Assembly: GCF_000590885.1 (NCBI RefSeq)
Contig: NZ_JFHN01000053.1
Coordinates: 124,001-188,000, forward strand
Direction: 5' to 3'
Source of the DNA: Erwinia mallotivora
Lineage (GTDB): Bacteria; Pseudomonadota; Gammaproteobacteria; Enterobacterales; Enterobacteriaceae
DNA length: 64,000 nucleotides
Part shown: one piece after another, positions 28,144-38,715 of the stretch
Position numbering within the stretch: position 1 is the stretch's first letter
Layout: every line of letters starts with the position of its first letter
Translations under genes and position numbers: made by a program
The notes under the pieces: model-generated
What the model saw: the letters and a program-made list of their open reading frames with translations, nothing else
What the model was told of the DNA's origin: nothing
Database searches by the model: none

Positions 28144-28861
28144 TAGCTAAAAAATGCAGGTACTGTATCGATTGTGGAAAATTTCGCGCCAGCTTCTCCC
28201 CAGCCTGTCTTAGGGCTTCAGGGTGCCTGGCCTGCGCGGCGAAGCGAATCTCTAGCCACAAGCTTTCTGCCGAGGCAGCAAAGTTGCGTTGATAAACATC
28301 TAACAGGAGCCGCGAGCTATCGCGCTCATTCTTTCCAAATCGCCTTTCGGCTTCTGCCAGCAGTGCCAGCCCTCTGAGCGAATCGTTTTGCGTCGCTTGT
28401 ATTAACGCCGCTTCAGCCTTCTGCATCTCTCCTGCACGGAGATAGCAATATCCGGCATTTTCGATCGCATCGGCATGACCCTCGTTTTCAGATAATTCTG
28501 CGGCCTTACGGAACTGCTGCTGAGCCGCATCATACTGCCCTAAACCACAGAGAAACGCACCGTAATTATTGATTACATCACGGTTTTGTCCTGCCAGGCG
28601 CACCGCTTTTTGGTAATACTGGCCTGCCGTTCCATCGTTGCCCAGTCGCTGTTGATAACGCGCCATCGCCAGCTGGCAGCGGTAATCATCCGGTGCCAGA
28701 GAGAGCGCCTGCGCAAGGTTACGCCGCGCCGGTTCAAGGTCATCGCGGGCAAGATATTCCAACCCCAGTTGTAACCTTGTGAGTGCCAGCTCACTATGAT
28801 GTGGTGACTGGCTACATGCACTCAGCAAAAAAGCCAGCCAAACCGGTAGTCCTTTACCCAT
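28133..28861 (-). CDS. pilW: TPR lipoprotein, type IV pilus biogenesis/stability PilW (PilF)
   Basis: This 242-residue protein has a signal peptide with lipobox LLSAC. TPR repeats follow, with the PilW signatures [18 protein letters not shown] and [18 protein letters not shown]. PilW/PilF proteins help the PilQ secretin assemble in the outer membrane. The gene is absent from E. coli K-12 but lies between rlmN and rodZ in many Enterobacterales. No other pilus genes are in this window. It overlaps rodZ by 11 bp. Confidence 0.85.
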   Translation of the reverse strand: MGKGLPVWLAFLLSACSQSPHHSELALTRLQLGLEYLARDDLEPARRNLAQALSLAPDDYRCQLAMARYQQRLGNDGTAGQYYQKAVRLAGQNRDVINNYGAFLCGLGQYDAAQQQFRKAAELSENEGHADAIENAGYCYLRAGEMQKAEAALIQATQNDSLRGLALLAEAERRFGKNERDSSRLLLDVYQRNFAASAESLWLEIRFAAQARHPEALRQAGEKLARNFPQSIQYLHFLANEY

Positions 28862-28943
28862 ACGGCCTCCTGATTGACTTGCGAAGTATCCTACGCCAAT
28901 CGAATCAGGGCTGACAGTCGCCAGCTGGTTAAAAATCAGGCTT

Positions 28944-30113
28944 TCAGAGCGCTTTCACAGAAATCGTCTCACCCGCCATTTTTTTACGCATCGTCCGCCG
29001 GGTACGGTCAATAACCTCACCCGCAAGCTGACCACAGGCAGCATCAATATCATCACCGCGAGTCTTACGCACAATAGTGGTAAAACCGTAATCCATCAAC
29101 ACTTTAGAGAAACGGTCAATACGACTGTTTGAACTACGACCATAAGGTGCCCCAGGGAAGGGGTTCCACGGGATAAGGTTAATCTTGCACGGGGTATCTT
29201 TCAGCAAGGCGGCCAGCTCATGGGCATTGTCCGTGCTGTCGTTGACATGATCAAGCATCACATACTCAATAGTCACCCGGCCCTGATTGGCATTCGATTT
29301 GGAGATATAACGACTGACCGAGCCCAAAAATGTCGCAATATTGTACTTTTTATTGATGGGCACAATTTCGTCACGAATTGTGTCATTCGGCGCGTGCAAA
29401 GAGATCGCCAGCGCCACGTCGATCATATCGCCCAGCTTATCCAGAGCCGGAACCACGCCGGACGTAGAGAGCGTCACGCGACGTTTAGACAGCCCGAAGC
29501 CGAAATCGTCGAGCATGATTTCCATTGCCGGGACCACATTATTCAGATTCAGCAGGGGCTCTCCCATGCCCATCATCACCACGTTGGTAATGGGGCGTTG
29601 TCCGGTGACTTTCGAGGCGCCAATAATTTTAGCCGCGCGCCAGACCTGGCCGATAATCTCCGAAACGCGCAGATTACGGTTAAAACCCTGCTGAGCCGTG
29701 GAGCAGAATTTACATTCCAGCGCGCAACCCACCTGGGAAGAGACGCAGAGTGTCGCGCGATCTTTTTCCGGAATATATACCGTTTCAACCTGCTGGCCGC
29801 CCACGGTGATGGCCCATTTAATGGTTCCATCAGCAGACCGCTGCTCTTCTGCCACCTCAGGGGCACGAATTTCTGCTAATGCTTTTAATTTGCCGCGAAA
29901 AACCTTGTTGATATCGGTCATCTGATCAAAATCATCGCAACAATAGTGATAAATCCACTTCATCACCTGGTCAGCGCGAAAAGGCTTTTCACCAAGGCTG
30001 ACGAAAAATTCACGCATTTGCTGGCGATTCAGATCGAGCAGGTTAATTTTGGCTTTTTCTGGCGCGACAACCACAGGAGATACGGACGACAAAGTCACAT
30101 TGTGTTCAGACAT
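28944..30113 (-). CDS. rlmN: Dual-specificity 23S rRNA/tRNA methyltransferase RlmN
   Basis: This 389-residue protein (E. coli 384) is a radical-SAM enzyme. The cluster motif CxxxCxxC is visible as CALECKFC, and the substrate-methylating cysteines are expected near the C-terminus ([14 protein letters not shown]). An N-terminal HhH-like RNA-binding domain precedes it. It methylates A2503 of 23S rRNA and A37 of some tRNAs at C2. It needs a [4Fe-4S] cluster. It lies between ndk and pilW, as expected. Confidence 0.97.
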   Translation of the reverse strand: MSEHNVTLSSVSPVVVAPEKAKINLLDLNRQQMREFFVSLGEKPFRADQVMKWIYHYCCDDFDQMTDINKVFRGKLKALAEIRAPEVAEEQRSADGTIKWAITVGGQQVETVYIPEKDRATLCVSSQVGCALECKFCSTAQQGFNRNLRVSEIIGQVWRAAKIIGASKVTGQRPITNVVMMGMGEPLLNLNNVVPAMEIMLDDFGFGLSKRRVTLSTSGVVPALDKLGDMIDVALAISLHAPNDTIRDEIVPINKKYNIATFLGSVSRYISKSNANQGRVTIEYVMLDHVNDSTDNAHELAALLKDTPCKINLIPWNPFPGAPYGRSSNSRIDRFSKVLMDYGFTTIVRKTRGDDIDAACGQLAGEVIDRTRRTMRKKMAGETISVKAL

Positions 30114-30247
30114 AATTTTCTCTGGCCTCGTTATTACACGTTATGGCGCTGGGGGTAAGGTACAGCTCTGAAAGAGTCTGTTGCTGATTGCGGGTATATT
30201 ATTCAGGCAAAATCAGCGATGACAAACACGGTCAGAAATAAATGAAA

Positions 30248-30279
30248 CGCCCCTGAAGGACGTATCCTCATCAGGGGCG
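30248..30279 (-). terminator. Terminator of ndk
   Basis: CGCCCCTGA (30248-30256) pairs with TCAGGGGCG (30271-30279), a perfect 9-bp stem. It lies about 85 bp after the ndk stop and is followed on the minus strand by T-containing sequence. Confidence 0.65.
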
Positions 30280-30364
30280 GGTATTCTACAGGTGAGCTAA
30301 AACAGGTTAAAGCGCGTCAGCAAAATTATTTGTAAACACGCCGTCAGCGCCTGAAGCCAAAACC

Positions 30365-30796
30365 TTATCGGGTACGTGGGCAAACTTCGCCTTCACCAAA
30401 GAAATAAGCGATTTCACGTGTTGCCGATTCAACGGAATCGGAACCGTGGGTCGCATTTTCCGTAAAGCTGTCAGCGTAGTCAGCACGCAGGGTGCCAGCC
30501 AGTGCGTTGGCCGGATTGGTTGCGCCCATCAGATCGCGATGACGCTGCACAGCGTTTTCGCCTTCCAGCACGGAAACAACAACCGGACCAGAGGTCATGA
30601 ATTCAACCAGACCATCAAAGAAAGGTTTACCCTGATGCTCAGCATAGAAACCTTCCGCCTGCTCTTTGCTCAGGTGCAGCATTTTGCTGCCAACGATTTT
30701 GAAACCCGCGCTTTCAAAACGGTTAAAAATGGCACCAATTACGTTTTTTGCCACCGCGTTCGGCTTTACGATAGAAAAAGTACGTTCAATAGTCAT
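30365..30796 (-). CDS. ndk: Nucleoside-diphosphate kinase
   Basis: The start is [15 protein letters not shown] (143 residues, as in E. coli); the frame stays open 78 bp upstream, but no homology extends there. The phosphorylated histidine is in NATHGSDS, and the Kpn loop region and the [14 protein letters not shown] substrate segment are intact. It balances nucleoside triphosphate pools. It is followed by rlmN, as in E. coli, but the usual upstream neighbour pbpC is missing. Confidence 0.98.
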   Translation of the reverse strand: MTIERTFSIVKPNAVAKNVIGAIFNRFESAGFKIVGSKMLHLSKEQAEGFYAEHQGKPFFDGLVEFMTSGPVVVSVLEGENAVQRHRDLMGATNPANALAGTLRADYADSFTENATHGSDSVESATREIAYFFGEGEVCPRTR

Positions 30797-31444
30797 GTGG
30801 ACCCCTGTTTGATGTCGAGTGTGACCAGCGAAATGCTCTCCGGCCCTGAAAATGGCGCCGATTATAGGGCGCATCGACTGGCTTGCCTATCAGAGATTCA
30901 ACAAATTTCTAAACAATCTTTACCGGTACGCCTAAGACTTAACAAATCACAAACATCCGGATATCAGGATGATACGAAGAAGACAGGCGTCAGCGCGTTA
31001 TTGTCCAGGTGTCAAAACGCATAAATCTATCCAGATTGATTAAACAATGAGAACTCCCTGAATTTTTTATATTCACATTACCTGTAAATCCGCCGATAAA
31101 AATGATATCTATTTTTATTATCAAAAATGAAAATAATAAGGGTTAAAATCACCATCAGCTTTTATATTACTGATATACACCAGTCCATCTTAAAGCGGCT
31201 TCTGACATTTAGCCAACGCATTACACATATGTATCAACAGTCTTTTTATATTTTTAAATTGTAAGAATGAGGAAAATTTGTCAGCTAAAAATATAACATC
31301 ATTTATAGCCAACCTGACACCATCCATTAGTTACAGCTGATCGATTTATTATCAATTGCGAGGAAAAATTAACGCTCGAGAGCAACGGAAAAAACTCCTT
31401 CAATATTTTTTAGCATAGAATAAAGACTGAAAACGGTTATTTTT
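30797..31444. other. AT-rich intergenic region between ndk and mgtC
   Basis: There are 648 bp without a supportable ORF on either strand. The first ~100 bp is the ndk promoter region. The rest is AT-rich, and no pbpC remnant is recognised. In E. coli this position holds pbpC and yfhM, so it marks the edge of a replacement. Confidence 0.5.
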
Positions 31445-32095
31445 TTACTCGTCGACACCCTCATATGTAAAACAATTTTCCCTTTTTTTTCCATCGATAA
31501 TATTAATGCTGTCTATATTACATTTTCTATCTCGCATACATGAAAAAATCAACGGAATGGTTTGGCTGTCTTGCATAATCAGATTGACAGATACTTTATG
31601 CACATGACCATCATTGTGTTTAAAACGGCCAAGAAAAGAACTGAATCGAATTGCAATCAAAAATAGTATCGTACCAAACACCGCATAAAGGTAAAATGCA
31701 GAACCGCAGGCTATGCCGACACCGGCAGAGGCCCAGATGATAGCTGCGGTAGTTAAACCAGAGATGCCATCCCCCTGCCTGTGCATGATGACACCCGCTC
31801 CAAGAAACCCAACACCACTAATAACCTGAGCCGCAAGCCTCATCGGATCGGTTCGTATATTAGTGGACATTTCAGCATAATGTTCTGCTGACTGAATTGA
31901 AACCTGGGTTAATAAACAGCTTGCAACAGCAATAATAATGCATGTTTTTATTCCCACAGGTTTGTTTTTGGATTCTCTCTCCCAACCAATAACAGCACCG
32001 AGGATAAAAGAAATACTGAACTTTAAAAAAGGCTCCCAGTTATTTATAACATCTGAAAAACCATCAATTAACTGAGCCAGAGACATGAACAACAC
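31445..32095 (-). CDS. mgtC: MgtC/SapB-family inner-membrane protein
   Basis: This 216-residue protein has the MgtC signature near the N-terminus (FILGAVIGWERESKNKPVGIKT) and the block VISGVGFLGAGVIM. Four or five membrane segments are visible, and a short ACT-like cytoplasmic tail ends ENCFTYEGVDE. MgtC proteins support growth at low Mg2+ and intracellular survival, by restraining the F1Fo ATPase in Salmonella. The symbol is a family label and the paralogue identity is uncertain. GGAG precedes the ATG. The gene lies 108 bp downstream of a truncated transporter gene, in an AT-rich block absent from E. coli. Confidence 0.85.
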   Translation of the reverse strand: MLFMSLAQLIDGFSDVINNWEPFLKFSISFILGAVIGWERESKNKPVGIKTCIIIAVASCLLTQVSIQSAEHYAEMSTNIRTDPMRLAAQVISGVGFLGAGVIMHRQGDGISGLTTAAIIWASAGVGIACGSAFYLYAVFGTILFLIAIRFSSFLGRFKHNDGHVHKVSVNLIMQDSQTIPLIFSCMRDRKCNIDSINIIDGKKRENCFTYEGVDE

Positions 32096-32203
32096 TCCAT
32101 GATAAGCAAAAAAATAATGTGCAACATCAAAATGCTCAATATCAGTTTTGACTGTTATGAGTTGTATGCTGCACTTTATTTAAAAATTACTAAATCTTTG
32201 AAT

Positions 32204-33349
32204 TTAAGCGGCAGATGAATTCACCTTTTTTTTCGAACCATCTTTGAAAAAGATAAAAAAGCATAAAGAGACTATCGCAGAAATAATCATCGGATATATC
32301 CAAAAGCCCTTCCATTGCGACATTTCCTGGACGTCATTTAATACCACTGTATTGTTGAAAATCTTTCCACATACGGTTGATGCAAACATCAAACCCAGTC
32401 CATTGGATACAATGAATCGCAAACTTTGTGCTTGTGCTTTAATCTTTTCTCCAGCTTTGCTATCCACGTAGATATCACCTGCCGTAAAGAAAAAATCCCA
32501 ACAAAAACTTTGCAGCATTAATGCTATTAAAACATAGATTATATGATTGTCTGTTGCTGAGTGAGATAGCAAAAAGCATCTTATTATCCAACAAACCGCG
32601 CCTAAAAGAATAACGTTCTTAAAACCAAATTTCATCAAAAAAAATGAAAGAACAAACATGAATATAATTTCAAAAAAAGTACCTATTTGTAACATTGACG
32701 CTGCATTATCAAACCCCAAAGATTTTAAAAATACGGGTATATAAGCGGAGTAGGCCGTCTTGGGTATCATCAGGAAAAAGGTGCTGAGCATAAATACACT
32801 GAAATTTTTATCTTTGAAGAGCGACAGCGCATCCAGACATAACATATCTGCAATTTTAAACTCCCCTCCTTTATCCTTAGGCGGAGTATTGGGTAAGGAA
32901 AAACAATATAATCCCAGACAAGCTCCGGCCACACTTGCGATATACCAGGTCATGATACTGCCTGAAAAACCAAGCTGTCCGAGTATAAATCCTATGGTTA
33001 TAAAACCCAGAGTTCCAAACACGCGAATAACTGGAAAGGTTTTAACACCACTGGCATGACGGAAACTTATACTATTTGCCAATGCAGCAGTAGGATAGAA
33101 AAGGAGGCCCACAATAAAAATCATAACTAAAAACATAGTATTATTGTGAGACAATATGTATTTTGGTATTAAAAGCAGAACTGCGGCATTAATCAAATGT
33201 AATGTACCCATAACTTTTCGGGAACTGAAAAATTTGTCTGCAATCATTCCAACAATTAAAGGTGACAATATAGTCGCAAGCCCCAAACCGCCGTATATCG
33301 CTCCATCCGCTTTTATTTTGAATTTTCGGTACAGGTGCGGAATTGACAA
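32204..33349 (-). pseudogene. 5'-truncated MFS transporter of the nucleoside:H+ symporter type
   Basis: The frame encodes 381 residues with about eleven membrane segments and resembles NupG/XapB-type permeases. Visible matches include SPLIVGMIADKFFSSRKVMGTLH, FPVIRVFGTLGFI and the late QSLRFIVSNGLGLMFAS. Relatives begin about 20-40 residues earlier with a first membrane helix. Here the frame is closed by a TAA about 28 bp upstream of the TTG at 33349, and no frame upstream encodes a first helix. The sequence upstream belongs to another reading frame (33189-33881), so a deletion probably fused two genes. It is likely non-functional, though a TTG-started protein lacking helix 1 cannot be excluded. 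Confidence 0.6.
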
Positions 33350-33881
33350 CAGGGAGAAAATTAAAGTAAGAAGAGGTTAAATCAGAATTAATTAAATTTT
33401 CATTATTTTGTTCTGTATTTAATAATATAGCATCGTGCGCATTGGACAGGGGTGATAATTCTGATTGATTTTCCCTTCCAGAATGAGGGCCTGTTTTTCT
33501 GGCACTGTCTCTTCCGCTTTTCTGTGAAAAATTATTTTCATTTCGCTCACTATGGCGATCTAAATCCCTTTCTGCCCGATATTTTTCGTATTCCGTGTAG
33601 CGCATTAAGGCATTTTTATTGTTGTTTTCCAGTGTTATTTCTTTTGCCCTGGCGGGTGTAATGGCAGGGACACTATGAACAAAAGTCAACGAGGTTAATA
33701 AACTAATAGCTGCCTGCGCCATATTGTGTCTGTTCCTGTTCCCACTGTGCAAACCTGGCTGTCTGGCAATATTCTGAACATGTTGATTAAAGGGTATTTT
33801 TTGTTTCTGTCGACTTGCTTTCCAGTTTTCATTGTTTCCGACAGACTGACGATAGTACTGATGTGATGATATTTTTGCCAT
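33189..33881 (-). CDS. Chimeric ORF: truncated unknown secreted-like protein fused out of frame to the MFS gene
   Basis: This 230-residue frame has two parts. Residues 1 to ~187 look like a genuine but unknown protein. It has a polar, basic N-terminus, then a hydrophobic stretch MAQAAISLLTSLTFVHS followed by ITPARAKE, which would fit a signal peptidase site if translation began at the ATG at 33722. A charged region (YEKYRAERDLDRHSERNE) and a Ser/Asn-rich region come next. The last ~43 residues read the MFS gene out of frame and are therefore not ancestral. Composition is AT-rich. I recognise no family; a secreted effector or toxin fragment is possible but unproven. Confidence 0.45.
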   Translation of the reverse strand: MAKISSHQYYRQSVGNNENWKASRQKQKIPFNQHVQNIARQPGLHSGNRNRHNMAQAAISLLTSLTFVHSVPAITPARAKEITLENNNKNALMRYTEYEKYRAERDLDRHSERNENNFSQKSGRDSARKTGPHSGRENQSELSPLSNAHDAILLNTEQNNENLINSDLTSSYFNFLPVVNSAPVPKIQNKSGWSDIRRFGACDYIVTFNCWNDCRQIFQFPKSYGYITFD

Positions 33882-34288
33882 AATTTATATTCCATCCCCT
33901 GGATTATTGATGACTTACAATGACTACAAAAGTCATTAAACATATTAATGAATCTGGAGGGGCAATACTTTCAATAAACGATTCAATCTGCTCAAAATAT
34001 AATTCGCGTCGATACTTTCATTTGCAGCCGAACACTCCCTGTTCAGGCTGAAATCCTCCCCTGTTCAGGCATGACCACAGAAAGAAAAAGCAGACCAGTT
34101 TATCACTGTATACCTCTTTCTTTCCGAGCCTTCACCGTCCTGGCTTACTGAAACTCAATCCAACCTCGATCGCCACACAGCAACAGCTACTGTTTCTTGA
34201 TGAAAGCGCTCAATATCACTACGAAGCTCTTGTGATACCCCCCAGGATCGTTAAAACTCTTGATGCTGACACTGACGACGAGGCCACA
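33882..34288. other. Intergenic region upstream of sseA
   Basis: These 407 bp hold no supportable gene. A hairpin AATGACT/AGTCATT lies at 33919-33937, just upstream of the chimeric ORF. Two direct copies of CCCTGTTCAGGC-like sequence occur near 34047-34077. No hrp-box-like promoter was found. The right part should contain the sseA promoter. Confidence 0.4.
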
Positions 34289-35137
34289 ATGACAACCTCT
34301 TTCTTTATTACCGCCGACTGGCTGGCGGAACATTATGCCGATGAAAATATTCAGGTGCTTGATGCACGGATGCTGCCACCGGGTCAGGAGAAAACGCGTG
34401 ATATCCATGCTGAATATCTGAGCAAGCACCTTCGCGATGCGCCTTTCTTTAATATTGAAACGCTCTCCGACCACAGCAGCCCTTATCCACACATGCTGCC
34501 TCGTGCTGAATCTTTCGCCGTCGCCATGCGTGAACTGGGCATAAACAGTGACCGGCATCTGGTGGTATACGATGAAGGGAATCTGTTTTCCGCACCGCGA
34601 GCCTGGTGGATGTTGCGTCAGGCAGGCGTGGAACAGGTTTCAATCCTTGCTGGTGGCATAAAGGCCTGGGAAGCTGCGGGTCATCCGCTGGCCAGTGGCG
34701 GAGTCAGCCTGCCGGAAGGCGAATTCACCGCCAGTTTCGATCCTCAGGCAACGGTGAAAGTTACTGACGTACTGCTGTTCAGCCACGAGGGCGGAGCGCA
34801 GCTGGTCGATGCCAGAGCAGCCAATCGCTTCAGGGGAGAAGTGGATGAACCCCGTGCCGGTTTACATCGTGGTCATATCCCCCGCAGCCTGAACGTGCCC
34901 TGGAATGAACTGGTGGAAAACGGGCAGCTGAAACCTGCCGCCGAGCTGAGGGCCATTTTGCAACACCATGGCGTCAGTCTCAGCGAGCCGGTCATCGCCA
35001 GCTGTGGTTCTGGCGTAACGGCCATCGTGCTGATACTGGCACTGAATACGCTGGGGGTCAGAGACGTCAGACTTTACGACGGCTCATGGGCTGAATGGGG
35101 AAGTCGCGACGATTTGCCCATCAGCCTGGGTGAATAA
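34289..35137 (+). CDS. sseA: 3-mercaptopyruvate sulfurtransferase
   Basis: The start at MTTSFFITADWLAEHY (282 residues) has GAGG 5 nt upstream and matches E. coli SseA (281); an upstream in-frame start is rejected. There are two rhodanese domains. The active-site loop in the second is SCGSGVTA, the CG[S/T]GVT form that favours mercaptopyruvate over thiosulfate. It transfers sulfur from 3-mercaptopyruvate to acceptors such as cyanide or thioredoxin. It is convergent with sseB. Confidence 0.96.
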   Translation: MTTSFFITADWLAEHYADENIQVLDARMLPPGQEKTRDIHAEYLSKHLRDAPFFNIETLSDHSSPYPHMLPRAESFAVAMRELGINSDRHLVVYDEGNLFSAPRAWWMLRQAGVEQVSILAGGIKAWEAAGHPLASGGVSLPEGEFTASFDPQATVKVTDVLLFSHEGGAQLVDARAANRFRGEVDEPRAGLHRGHIPRSLNVPWNELVENGQLKPAAELRAILQHHGVSLSEPVIASCGSGVTAIVLILALNTLGVRDVRLYDGSWAEWGSRDDLPISLGE

Positions 35138-35223
35138 ACGCCAGCTGCCTGGGCAATTTCTCCGGCAGGCTGGCTGTTTTCAGTCCATCCAGCCGGTCGC
35201 GATTGGCGCAAGGTCGCAAACCA

Positions 35224-35246
35224 TCACGCACGGGTAGCGTGCGTGA
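35224..35246. terminator. Hairpin between convergent sseA and sseB
   Basis: TCACGCAC (35224-35231) pairs with GTGCGTGA (35239-35246), a perfect 8-bp stem. It lies about 85 bp after sseA and 17 bp after sseB. No long T tract. Confidence 0.5.
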
Positions 35247-35262
35247 CTGCCGCAATAAAGGG

Positions 35263-36036
35263 CTATCGCGCGACGCCCGCCTTGAACTCCCGCAGAAAAC
35301 TTCCCCAACGACGCTCATAAAAAGGCGTGATATGGGCAATGAAAAAATGACTGATACCTGATTCATGCTCCAGCACCTGACAGATATCAATCGGCTCATC
35401 AGTCAGCAAGGTATCCGTCGCCACACTGCCCGCAGCCTGGATAATCGTATCGATATCACTGTCAGCCTCAATACCCATCAGCAAAACCGGCTGCTCGCCG
35501 GAAGATTCGCGGATGTGCGCGATAAAGGCCCGGCGAACCTGTCGGTATTTTGCAAACAGCGCTGTCAGTGACTCAATCATTTGCGCCGGGGGTTCAGTTA
35601 CTTCAGAAAGCAGCAACGGGGTGCCCCCTTCCAGCACCTGGTGCTGTGTCAGCGCATTGCCGTTTTCTGCCATCAGGTGTGCAATTTCCTGGGGCAAAAA
35701 CTCTTTCCCGGAGGGAAGTTCAGGGTTCAGGAACAGGGTTTCTCCCTGAGTAAGCGCAAAGAGTGTGCGAACCGGCATCACCAGGAAAGGTTGTTCCTCA
35801 CCGGCGACCTGTTGCATTACGTTGGCGGAGGTGAAAAAAGGGATCACCGAACTGCCGTCCTCTCTTTTCCAGTGCTTCAACTCCACAGCAGAGGCGTTAA
35901 GCTCTCCTGGCTCAGTCGTTTCACCCGGCACCCAGACGCTGGCTGCCATCAGTAAGGTAAAAAATTCCGGACGGTGTGCCGGCTGCGTCGCCGCCAGCTT
36001 TAGCACCTCTTCCAGGCGCTGATTACTTTCATTCAT
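35263..36036 (-). CDS. sseB: SseB family protein (enhanced serine sensitivity)
   Basis: The start at MNESNQRLEEVLK (257 residues) matches E. coli SseB (258); the open frame continues 60 bp upstream without homology. Conserved blocks include FFTLLMAASVWVPG, SVIPFFTS, FLVMPVRTLFAL and the C-terminal GISHFF...PFYERRWGSFLREF. Overexpression of the E. coli gene changes serine sensitivity, but the molecular role is unknown. It lies directly downstream of pepB, as in E. coli. Confidence 0.95.
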   Translation of the reverse strand: MNESNQRLEEVLKLAATQPAHRPEFFTLLMAASVWVPGETTEPGELNASAVELKHWKREDGSSVIPFFTSANVMQQVAGEEQPFLVMPVRTLFALTQGETLFLNPELPSGKEFLPQEIAHLMAENGNALTQHQVLEGGTPLLLSEVTEPPAQMIESLTALFAKYRQVRRAFIAHIRESSGEQPVLLMGIEADSDIDTIIQAAGSVATDTLLTDEPIDICQVLEHESGISHFFIAHITPFYERRWGSFLREFKAGVAR

Positions 36037-36115
36037 CGATTGATTCCGCATATCACGCCAGCTGTCAACGGGCGCGGCAAAGCGCCCGAGCGACAACGTT
36101 GGTCCAAACAGCTGA

Positions 36116-37399
36116 TTATTTCAGTAGCATACTGGCGACGGTGCGCACACCCAATCCTGTCGCCCCGGCTGACCACTGATCCACTGCGCCTTTACGATAG
36201 GTGGCAGAGCAGTCGATATGCAGCCAGCCCTGCTGATAGTGCTTCACAAAATATGACAGGAACGCAGCGGCAGAGCTGGCACCAGCCGTGTGCGACGGAG
36301 CGGCAATGTTATTGAGATCGGCAAAGTTTGACGGCAGATGACCACGATGAAATTCTGCCAGTGGCAGACGCCAGAAAGGTTCATTTTCACTGGCAGCCGT
36401 ACTCAACAACGACTGCGCCAGCCGATCATCAAAACTGAAAAGCGCATGATAATCATTGCCCAGTGCAGTTTTTGCTGCACCAGTCAGGGTCGCAGCATCG
36501 ATCAACAATTCTGGCTGCTGTTCACTGGCATCAATCAGGCCATCAGCCAGCACCAGTCGCCCTTCAGCGTCGGTATTCATCACTTCAACCGTTTTGCCGT
36601 TGCGATAATGAATGATGTCACCCAGACGGAATGCGTTACCGCTGACCATATTGTCAGCGCAGCAGAGATAAAGCTTAACGCGCTTTTTCAGTCCTCTGGC
36701 GATGGCCAGCGCCAGCGCACCGGTCAGCGTGGCGGCACCGCCCATATCTGATTTCATCGAATCCATCGATCCGCTCGGTTTCAGACTGTAGCCACCCGTG
36801 TCGAAAGTGATGCCTTTACCCACCAGGCAGGCAAATACCGGGGTGCTCTCCTCGCCTTCCGGGTTGTAATCCAGTGCCAGCAGCGCCGGACTGCGGGTAG
36901 AACCACGCCCTACGGTGTGTAAGCCCAGATAACCTTGCTCACGCAGATCGTCCCCTTTGGTGATGCGGTAACTGATTTTATCACCGGCCACCTCGCACAG
37001 CAGATCAACCGCACGCTGGGTCAGTTGCTCCGGGCTGAGATCTTCAGCAGGCAAATTGATGGTGTCACGTACCCAGTCAATAGTCTTCAGGCGACGGGCG
37101 AATTCGCTGCTGTCCGCCTCATTCAGTTTCGCCCACTCTACTTTGCGCTCGCCTTTAGGCGCGCGATAACCCTGCCAGAATGCCCAGCTTTTCTCCAGAT
37201 CCCAGTCGCCGCTCAGGCTGACGGCACGGATCCCCTGAGCGTCAATTTTACGCGCCGCGCGCTGAATGGTGGTCAGGGCATCGCCACCCGTCAGATGAAT
37301 GGTCAGGCCATCGTCATTGCTGGTGAGAATGGCTTTATCGCCCCAACGGGGGTCGGCCTCTGCCGTTGACAGTGATATTTTCATTGGCGTAGTTGTCAT
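36116..37399 (-). CDS. pepB: Peptidase B (M17 leucyl aminopeptidase family)
   Basis: This 427-residue protein equals E. coli PepB in length. Metal and catalytic motifs of M17 are intact: [34 protein letters not shown] and [14 protein letters not shown]. It is a cytosolic manganese-dependent aminopeptidase with preference for acidic and other N-terminal residues. In E. coli it is the last gene after iscX; here its start lies only 152 bp downstream of iscS because the intervening isc genes are missing. Confidence 0.96.
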   Translation of the reverse strand: MTTTPMKISLSTAEADPRWGDKAILTSNDDGLTIHLTGGDALTTIQRAARKIDAQGIRAVSLSGDWDLEKSWAFWQGYRAPKGERKVEWAKLNEADSSEFARRLKTIDWVRDTINLPAEDLSPEQLTQRAVDLLCEVAGDKISYRITKGDDLREQGYLGLHTVGRGSTRSPALLALDYNPEGEESTPVFACLVGKGITFDTGGYSLKPSGSMDSMKSDMGGAATLTGALALAIARGLKKRVKLYLCCADNMVSGNAFRLGDIIHYRNGKTVEVMNTDAEGRLVLADGLIDASEQQPELLIDAATLTGAAKTALGNDYHALFSFDDRLAQSLLSTAASENEPFWRLPLAEFHRGHLPSNFADLNNIAAPSHTAGASSAAAFLSYFVKHYQQGWLHIDCSATYRKGAVDQWSAGATGLGVRTVASMLLK

Positions 37400-37551
37400 C
37401 GCATGGCTCCTTATTTGTTCTTAAACAGAGTCCGTCGTAAAACGGCCGGACACTACAATAAACCTTTTTTCGTTATTGTCTGCGCAGACTGAGAAAATTG
37501 ACCCGCCTGCGGTTAAGAGAACCTTTCCTGCCGTGCTGATGGCCGGGTGAT

Positions 37552-38715
37552 TCAGACGCCTGACAGGTCACCACGCAGGCGGCTGATGGCGCTTTTCACC
37601 GCGTGGACAGCAAAGTCAATGTCCTCTTCGTTGGTGAAACGGCCCGCAGAAAAACGGAGTGAACTGTGTGCCAGCTCACTGGAGAGGCCCATGGCACGCA
37701 ACACATAGGATGGCTCCATACTCGCTGAGGTACAGGCAGACCCCGACGACACCGCCAGATCCTTGAGTGCCATCAGTAACGTTTCGCCGTCCACAGAGCC
37801 AAAGCTGACATTCAGAATGCCCGCCACGCCTCGCGACAAATCGCCGTTCAGTGTTACGCCATCAATCTGGCTGATGCCCTGCCACAGTTTGTTGCGTAAG
37901 GCAGTGAGACGCGGAATTTCCGCAGCCATTTCTTCTTTGGCAATGCGATACGCTTCCCCCATCCCGACAATCTGATGGACGGGCAGCGTGCCGGAACGCA
38001 TTCCGCGCTCATGCCCCCCACCGTGAATTTGTGCAGCAATATGGATACGGGGTTTCCGACGGACATACAGACCACCAATGCCTTTCGGGCCGTATAGCTT
38101 ATGCGCAGAAAAAGAGAGCAAATCAACCGGAAGCTGGCTGACGTCGAGAGGCAATTTGCCGACGCTCTGGGTGGCATCAACATGAAAGAGAATGTCCCGG
38201 CTGCGGCAGAGCTCACCGATTGCGGCAATATCCTGCACAATACCCGTCTCGTTATTGACGTGCATGATTGATACCAGCACGGTGTCGTCGCGCATGGCCG
38301 CCTGTAATTGTTGCAGGTCGATTAAACCTTCTGGCCGTGGGGCAAGAAAGGTGACGGTAAACCCCTCACGTTCCAGCTGAGCACAGGTGTCCAGCACCGC
38401 TTTATGCTCGGTCTGGCTGGTAATAATATGACGGCCTTTCTGCTGATGTTGCTGCGCAGCACCTTTAATCGCCAGGTTATCTGATTCCGTTGCACCAGAA
38501 GTGAAGACGATTTCACGCGGATCGGCACCGATCAAATCGGCTACCTGGTTACGTGCGACATCGACCGCTTCTTCAGCCTGCCAGCCAAAACGGTGTGATC
38601 GTGAAGCGGGATTACCGAAGGTTCCGTCGAAGGTGAGGTACTGCATCATTTTTTCAGCAACGCGGGGATCGACCGGGGTGGTCGCTGCGTAATCAAGATA
38701 AACCGGTACTTTCAT
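37552..38715 (-). CDS. iscS: Cysteine desulfurase IscS, C-terminally shortened
   Basis: The start at [16 protein letters not shown] matches E. coli; GGAG lies 10 nt upstream. PLP lysine ([12 protein letters not shown]) and catalytic Cys ([21 protein letters not shown]) are present, so desulfurase activity is expected. The protein has 387 residues against 404 in E. coli. After ISRLR it ends GDLSGV, lacking the tail (beginning SPLWEMYKQG in E. coli) that contacts IscU, IscX and ferredoxin. This coincides with the absence of iscU, iscA, hscB, hscA, fdx and iscX. It may act mainly in tRNA thiolation and other sulfur transfer through TusA or ThiI, whose binding surfaces lie elsewhere. Confidence 0.95.
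   Translation of the reverse strand: MKVPVYLDYAATTPVDPRVAEKMMQYLTFDGTFGNPASRSHRFGWQAEEAVDVARNQVADLIGADPREIVFTSGATESDNLAIKGAAQQHQQKGRHIITSQTEHKAVLDTCAQLEREGFTVTFLAPRPEGLIDLQQLQAAMRDDTVLVSIMHVNNETGIVQDIAAIGELCRSRDILFHVDATQSVGKLPLDVSQLPVDLLSFSAHKLYGPKGIGGLYVRRKPRIHIAAQIHGGGHERGMRSGTLPVHQIVGMGEAYRIAKEEMAAEIPRLTALRNKLWQGISQIDGVTLNGDLSRGVAGILNVSFGSVDGETLLMALKDLAVSSGSACTSASMEPSYVLRAMGLSSELAHSSLRFSAGRFTNEEDIDFAVHAVKSAISRLRGDLSGV

Noticed and set aside
29220..29879. 219-codon plus-strand frame inside rlmN
   Set aside because: Antisense shadow with composition driven by rlmN codons.
33695..33943. 82-codon minus-strand frame overlapping the chimeric ORF
   Set aside because: No RBS; the overlapping frame has better coding character.
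33882..34288. hrp-box promoter for a type III effector upstream of the chimeric ORF
   Set aside because: No GGAACC-N15/16-CCAC pattern was found, so an effector label is not supported.
37400..37551. Possible iscU or iscX remnant between iscS and pepB
   Set aside because: Neither strand shows IscU or IscX motifs; the interval reads as a pepB promoter and leader only.
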